The notes below the pieces were generated by a model that did not search any database, was not told the DNA's origin, and saw only the letters and a program-made list of their open reading frames with translations. Below, one piece after another: positions 59,913 through 64,000 of a stretch of 64,000 nt of DNA; position 1 is the first letter of the stretch; each line of letters opens with the position of its first letter. Position numbers and translations under genes: made by a program. This stretch comes from Rhizophagus irregularis. Its lineage: Eukaryota; Glomeromycota; Glomeromycetes; Glomerales; Glomeraceae. The stretch covers positions 1,054,001-1,118,000 of the forward strand of contig NC_089436.1 in assembly GCF_026210795.1 (NCBI RefSeq), written 5' to 3'.

Positions 59913-61833
59913 TCATTTAGATTCAGAAGACTCAATATTAATGGAATCTAATGGACGACTAATATAGATGGCTTTTTCATGATATGATATTTTATTAAGT
60001 TCTAATTTTCCTATATTCTTGAATTTAATTTCTTCAGCAGTGTCAAATTGATTTGATAAATCAGATGGATGAGGATCATCATTAACTGCTGAAACCCAAT
60101 TTCCTAAACACTCACAAATTTGAGATGCTGTTGGTCTTTTTAACGGATTAGCGTCTAGGCATTGCAACATCAAACTATAGTAAACAGGCGGAGTCCCATC
60201 GATATCGCTTGGTCTTAAACCTGAACAGATTTCTTGAATAAGTTGTTTATCATGAGGTCTATCATAATAAGGACGTATGCCGGCTGATAACATCCACATA
60301 ATCATACCAAAGCTATAGATATCAGATTCTTTGGTTGGCAAATTTTTTTTAAAAATTTCCGGAGCAACGAAAGGTACTACGCCATAAATTTGTTGAGATG
60401 CCATCGATTTATCAGCAGGTCCGTGTAATCCAGTATCCGTTATTTTCGCATCAATTGAATTCATCTCGTTTTCAACTAATATATTTCCTCCATGTAAATG
60501 TCCATGAACTAGATTATATTCATGAATAAATTCGAGACCCGTTGATATCGACCATAATATATCTATAATATCTCTCCAGCAAAGAATTCCCATAGATTCT
60601 TCGAGATACGAGTACAAGTCCCCATTCTCGTAATATCGCATAACAAACATATAACATGATGTTGGATCTTTGGTTATGCCAAAGAAATCTGTAAGTGCTC
60701 CATTTTGTAAGCATTTGTGATATCTATGTAACTTTTTTTAATATTTAAATAAATAAATTGAATTAATATAAAATTATAAATAAATTAGCTTTGATTCATT
60801 TCCAGATTATTTTTTGAGATTCAGCACATGGTTTGGTTATGTATTTTGTCAATACATTTATCGAACTCGGATTTATTAACATTCGAAAATTATAGTATAG
60901 TTTGCAAAATTAGTAAAAAGAGTTTGTCATTGTGCATAAGAATTTTTGATTTGATTCATGATTTCTCAGCACAAATATTGTGTATATTTCTTTCGAAATA
61001 AGTAACGCGAAAAATTTAATGTCAAATTTAAACGTATTTTTTGTGAGAAACAATAAAAGGAATTTTTTACTTTATTTTACAGAAGCCAAATAATTACCAT
61101 TAAAATATTATATCGTAATAGTGAGTATCTCGAATCCGAAAAAATGTTACCGACATCCTAAATACTTAGATTTTTATAACAAACCGTTCCGAGACGGATA
61201 ATCGGATCGGATAAACGGATGGCGGATAATGACCGGATCGGATAACGGATGACGGAAATCGGATTGGAACACTGCCGTAACATTTCGTATAAAATTCCCA
61301 TAATTTTTACATTTTTTTTATCTTAATAAGTAGCCATGGCCAAATCTCAATCGGCGGTTTAGACTTCATTAATAACACTTAATTCTGGCCGAGATAAAGA
61401 TAATAATTCTGGATGGAAATAAGTAAACAAATAAACAGGTAAAACTTACTTGATCTACAAATTCTTCACTTATATTTTGAGAATTGTTTAAACGCTTTAG
61501 AATAACTTTAATGGGGCCACTACGAGTCCATAAATCGGCTTGTTCATCCAGCTTCCATATAGGGCCTTTCAGCCACACGGCAGAATATATCGAGCTGAAT
61601 GCGCCTCCTTTATTGATATTTTTAACCAAGTCAAATTGATCATAATCAATCCACTCGAGATAATCTGTACTTTTACTAGCATTCAGCTGAGTATGTCTGA
61701 TAAACTCATCTATTATAGTATTTCCACTAGTCCAATTACGAAAATTTTCTTTAAAGAAGGCAATATCACAATTTTTACACCAAGATATGGAAATTCGTTG
61801 TCTTTCACAATCTAAACAACTACCGTATGACAT
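59913..61833 (-). CDS. TKL-like kinase-domain protein, copy 3 (predicted pseudokinase)
   Basis: Exons 61450-61833 and 59913-60731 give 400 aa. Same architecture and intron position as copy 2, with a start four residues shorter. CLDCERQR and WCKNCD give the CxxC...CxxC pairs. WTSGNTIIDEFI and TQLNA follow. The nucleotide loop NINKGGAFSSIY keeps GG, closer to a working loop than in copy 2, and the lysine sits in VILKRLN. The catalytic loop is again HGHLHGGN (no HRD Asp), the DFG site is TDTG and the APE is VAPEIF. The C-terminal tail is longer than in copy 2, with an inserted NDDPHPSDLSNQFDTAE stretch and a SSESK end. The intron is long (718 nt) compared with 88 nt in copy 2. Opposite strand to copies 1 and 2. 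Confidence 0.9.
61160..61265. repeat. CGGAT-rich repeat inside kinase copy 3 intron
   Basis: ACGGATAATCGGATCGGATA and similar units repeat about seven times, GC-richer than the flanks. It lies in the enlarged intron of copy 3 and explains part of its length; it may be a piece of a TE subterminal region. Confidence 0.65.
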
Positions 61834-62052
61834 AATGGTTTTTTTAACAAACGTTCGCGTTTTTTCAAATTGTCAAATTGTCTAGTTTTATAAATTTTCG
61901 AGTACCCGCGTCATAAACGTCATCGTACTACAGCTTGTCCAAAACAGGACTGGCTGTGTTGTGACGGGGAAGGTATCACATAGCCATGAATATGTAGATC
62001 ATTTATTTCTTGGTACCTTTGGATCCTGAGCTAGGACCCAGAAATATATATA

Positions 62053-62467
62053 CAGGGGTAGGGTACACCGTAGTGACCGTACACGGATCAATCGGATCAT
62101 AGTGTAATTAGTTTTGATTTTGCGTACAATTGCGTATTTTTGGGCTAATCTAATATATTTACTGTACGTTAACCGCATTGTAATATTGTAATATTTAGTA
62201 TTAATTGAAAGAAATTTCTAAGGGTTAAATTAAAAAGTGAAATTTTAGAAAAATATTATTGAAAAAAAATGGTAAATTAGAATAAATTCCATTTTTTCAC
62301 ATTAGTAAAATTTGGGTTTATAAATAATATAGAAGTCATGATAAAATAATTTATAATTTAATGCTTGAAATTTTATTTGCGTATTTTTGCAGGATTTTCA
62401 ATATCAGGTGTCAGTTATGCGTACTACTCATATATAGTAAAAAAATTTTTCTCCGCTTGACCCTTAT
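62053..62467. mobile_element. Repeat related to the 45085-47205 element
   Basis: About 415 bp, left end CAGGGGTAGGGTACACC, right end TCCGCTTGACCCTTATG, with TATATATA on either side that could be an 8-bp target duplication or just low complexity. Shares several blocks in order with both halves of the 45085-47205 structure. Confidence 0.55.
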
Positions 62468-62489
62468 GTATATATATTCTGGGTCCTAT

Positions 62490-62575
62490 CCATGAATAGG
62501 TCTTATTCACGGAAATTTACACGGAGGAATTGGTTAAAAAAATAAAATCGATTGGCACCAAAATCGCTGATACGA
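62490..62575 (+). pseudogene. Relic of kinase catalytic loop
   Basis: GLIHGNLHGG, then SIGTKIADT in a shifted frame, matching LVHGHLHGGN and SIDAKIADT. Here the third residue of the triplet is Asn. It is cut off at 62576 by a MITE. Confidence 0.75.
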
Positions 62576-62759
62576 CCCTGTAAAAAAAGTTACTCCGTTT
62601 TTTATATTCTGTCTTTTTTCTGTAAAAGGCTCATATCTCCGGAATTAATAACCTTATATTAGGGAATTTATCAAATTATTTACATTTTCCGTGAATGGAT
62701 CCGTGAAAGACTCATTTTATGGAGTTTTACAGAAATAACGGATAAAATTTTTTATAGGG
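62576..62759. mobile_element. MITE interrupting kinase relic
   Basis: 184 bp, left end CCCTGTAAAAAAAGTTACTC, right end ATAAAATTTTTTATAGGG. Reverse-orientation relative of 40351-40536. It begins directly where the kinase relic stops. Confidence 0.8.
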
Positions 62760-62764
62760 CGAAC

Positions 62765-62916
62765 CTGCTGTTAATGAATGTATCATTTTAATGGAATTTA
62801 TAGCCTTAAATCATGGAAATTTTCATCTCATATCCGTGAATGTATCATTTTCACGGAATTTTTACGGAAGACACGGAGAAATAATGGAAATATTCGGATA
62901 AAAATTTTTTATAGGG
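62765..62916. mobile_element. MITE end, TTTTTTATAGGG family
   Basis: Second copy of the 38320-38463 sequence with the same block order. It lies six bases beyond the previous element. Confidence 0.7.
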
Positions 62917-64000
62917 ACTAGAGTTAATAGGAATCACCTGGTTTCGATATATTTGAATGATACAATATTGTTTTGAATTCTGATTCATCGGATAACCAGC
63001 AGCAGTATCATTGTAAATTTACACTAAATATCGCACCTCTTCTAACAAAAAATAAATTTATCAGTTTTTAAAAATCATCTAACTAAAAATACTAAAAATC
63101 CAATAATTTTATCCTAATAATTTATTTATTTGCACTGATTCATATGATTCATATGACCAGAAATTCTAAGATTTATCGATTTATCCTAGATTTGATTTAA
63201 ATAATAAACTTAAGTATTACAACCTAAAAATATAAATTTGATAAAACCAAATATATACCGATTTTTTTTTTAAAGAAAATTTCTAAGACATACTCCGCTA
63301 TAAAATATTGGTTTAAATTTTTAATTCATGATAATTCTATAGCAAATTGAAAATTTTAAGATAATGCTTATGCATATTCGGACTTCTTAAAGTTAAAAAA
63401 GGGCTAGGTTTAGTTGATCTTTAAGGATATGGATTAATTATTCTCGTATATCGGGTGATCGGGTTTGAGTCATTTAGAATTAATTCAGGCCAAATTTATG
63501 ATGCCGGCCAGGATTACAAATTTATATTATCACGTGATGATTTATCCATAGATAATTTTGGCCAGAATTATGATGTAATTTTAATTGACTCATTTAATGC
63601 TGAAATGACCCAATTGGGTCACTGGCCATCACTGATAGTCTTATCAAAGAAAAAATAGTTAATTGACATGAGAAAATGCTCATAAAATAAGCGGGAACGT
63701 ATAATAGACGAAATTTTTTGATTGGTGCTTAAGTATGCAGAAATATTGTGAACCAAATAACCCAAGTCGGCGTGATTTTAATAAATTTTTTGATTTGTAT
63801 GCATAGCAATCATCTAACACGAACTTAAGAAAAAAAATATGTTTGGAAATTGTTTATATGGCGAATACTACTCGAGATTCCGATAATTTGGTTTTTGCAC
63901 GTATTAAAATGTGATATGGCTATTAACGGTTTGACAAACATCAATACGCCTAATGAAATTTGGGTAAATTTAAACGGACGTTGCATTAAAAAATTTGGTA
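62917..64000. other. Intergenic, duplicated kinase 3' flank and GGCC repeat
   Basis: 63060-63400 resembles the 3' flank of kinase copy 1. 63480-63640 carries TTGGCCAGAATTATGATG and GATGCCGGCCAGGATTA, related to the GGCC repeats at 48.4 and 49.7 kb; the 67-codon frame across it (63455-63658) is probably an artefact. No gene is recognised up to the window end. Confidence 0.4.

Overview
The window looks like nuclear DNA of an arbuscular mycorrhizal fungus, most likely Rhizophagus or a close relative (Glomeromycotina). This is inferred from four things. The DNA is very AT-rich. Genes have many short GT-AG introns. There are repeated copies of the Glomeromycotina-type kinase family, with an N-terminal CxxC...CxxC module and text of the form WTSGN..IDEFI..TQL. 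An HMG-box relic, F-box/LRR genes and TTAGGG-type repeats fit the same picture. No tRNA, rRNA or CRISPR array was recognised.

Layout. A 14-exon phospholipase D gene lies on the minus strand at 407-3624. After a decayed hAT transposase and a kinase scrap, a SAM-dependent methyltransferase gene sits at 9973-11261 (+). Two paralogous seven-transmembrane receptor-like genes converge at 13770-14960 (+) and 15594-16648 (-). An F-box protein (18054-19199, -) and an orphan protein (22350-22961, -) follow. From about 19.8 to 50 kb the sequence is mostly a graveyard. It holds several families of short inverted-repeat elements, one of them around a telomere-like TTAGGG tract. It also holds many fragments of one kinase family, a GC-richer block of broken coding sequence (42.8-44.2 kb), a small secreted cysteine-rich protein (46106-46294, +) and a broken HMG-box gene (47.9-48.3 kb).

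The last third is a kinase cluster. A tandem pair lies at 51387-52629 (broken by a 10-nt deletion) and 53721-54969 (intact), with an inverted intact copy at 59913-61833. These proteins keep the beta-3 lysine and the metal-binding Asp, but read HGHLHGGN where an active kinase has HRDxxxxN. They are therefore predicted to be pseudokinases. At least nine relics of the same family are scattered over 55 kb on both strands, often beside inverted-repeat elements, which points to birth-and-death expansion.

Most notable items: (1) a 9-nt microexon in the phospholipase D gene that encodes exactly His-His-Glu of the first catalytic HKD motif, so skipping it would remove the catalytic His in frame; (2) the family-wide HRD-to-HGH change in the kinases; (3) the secreted eight-cysteine protein lying between two halves of a repeat that is found contiguous at 62 kb; (4) elements with intact target-site duplications. 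Exon models were made by eye from splice signals, phase and paralogue comparison.
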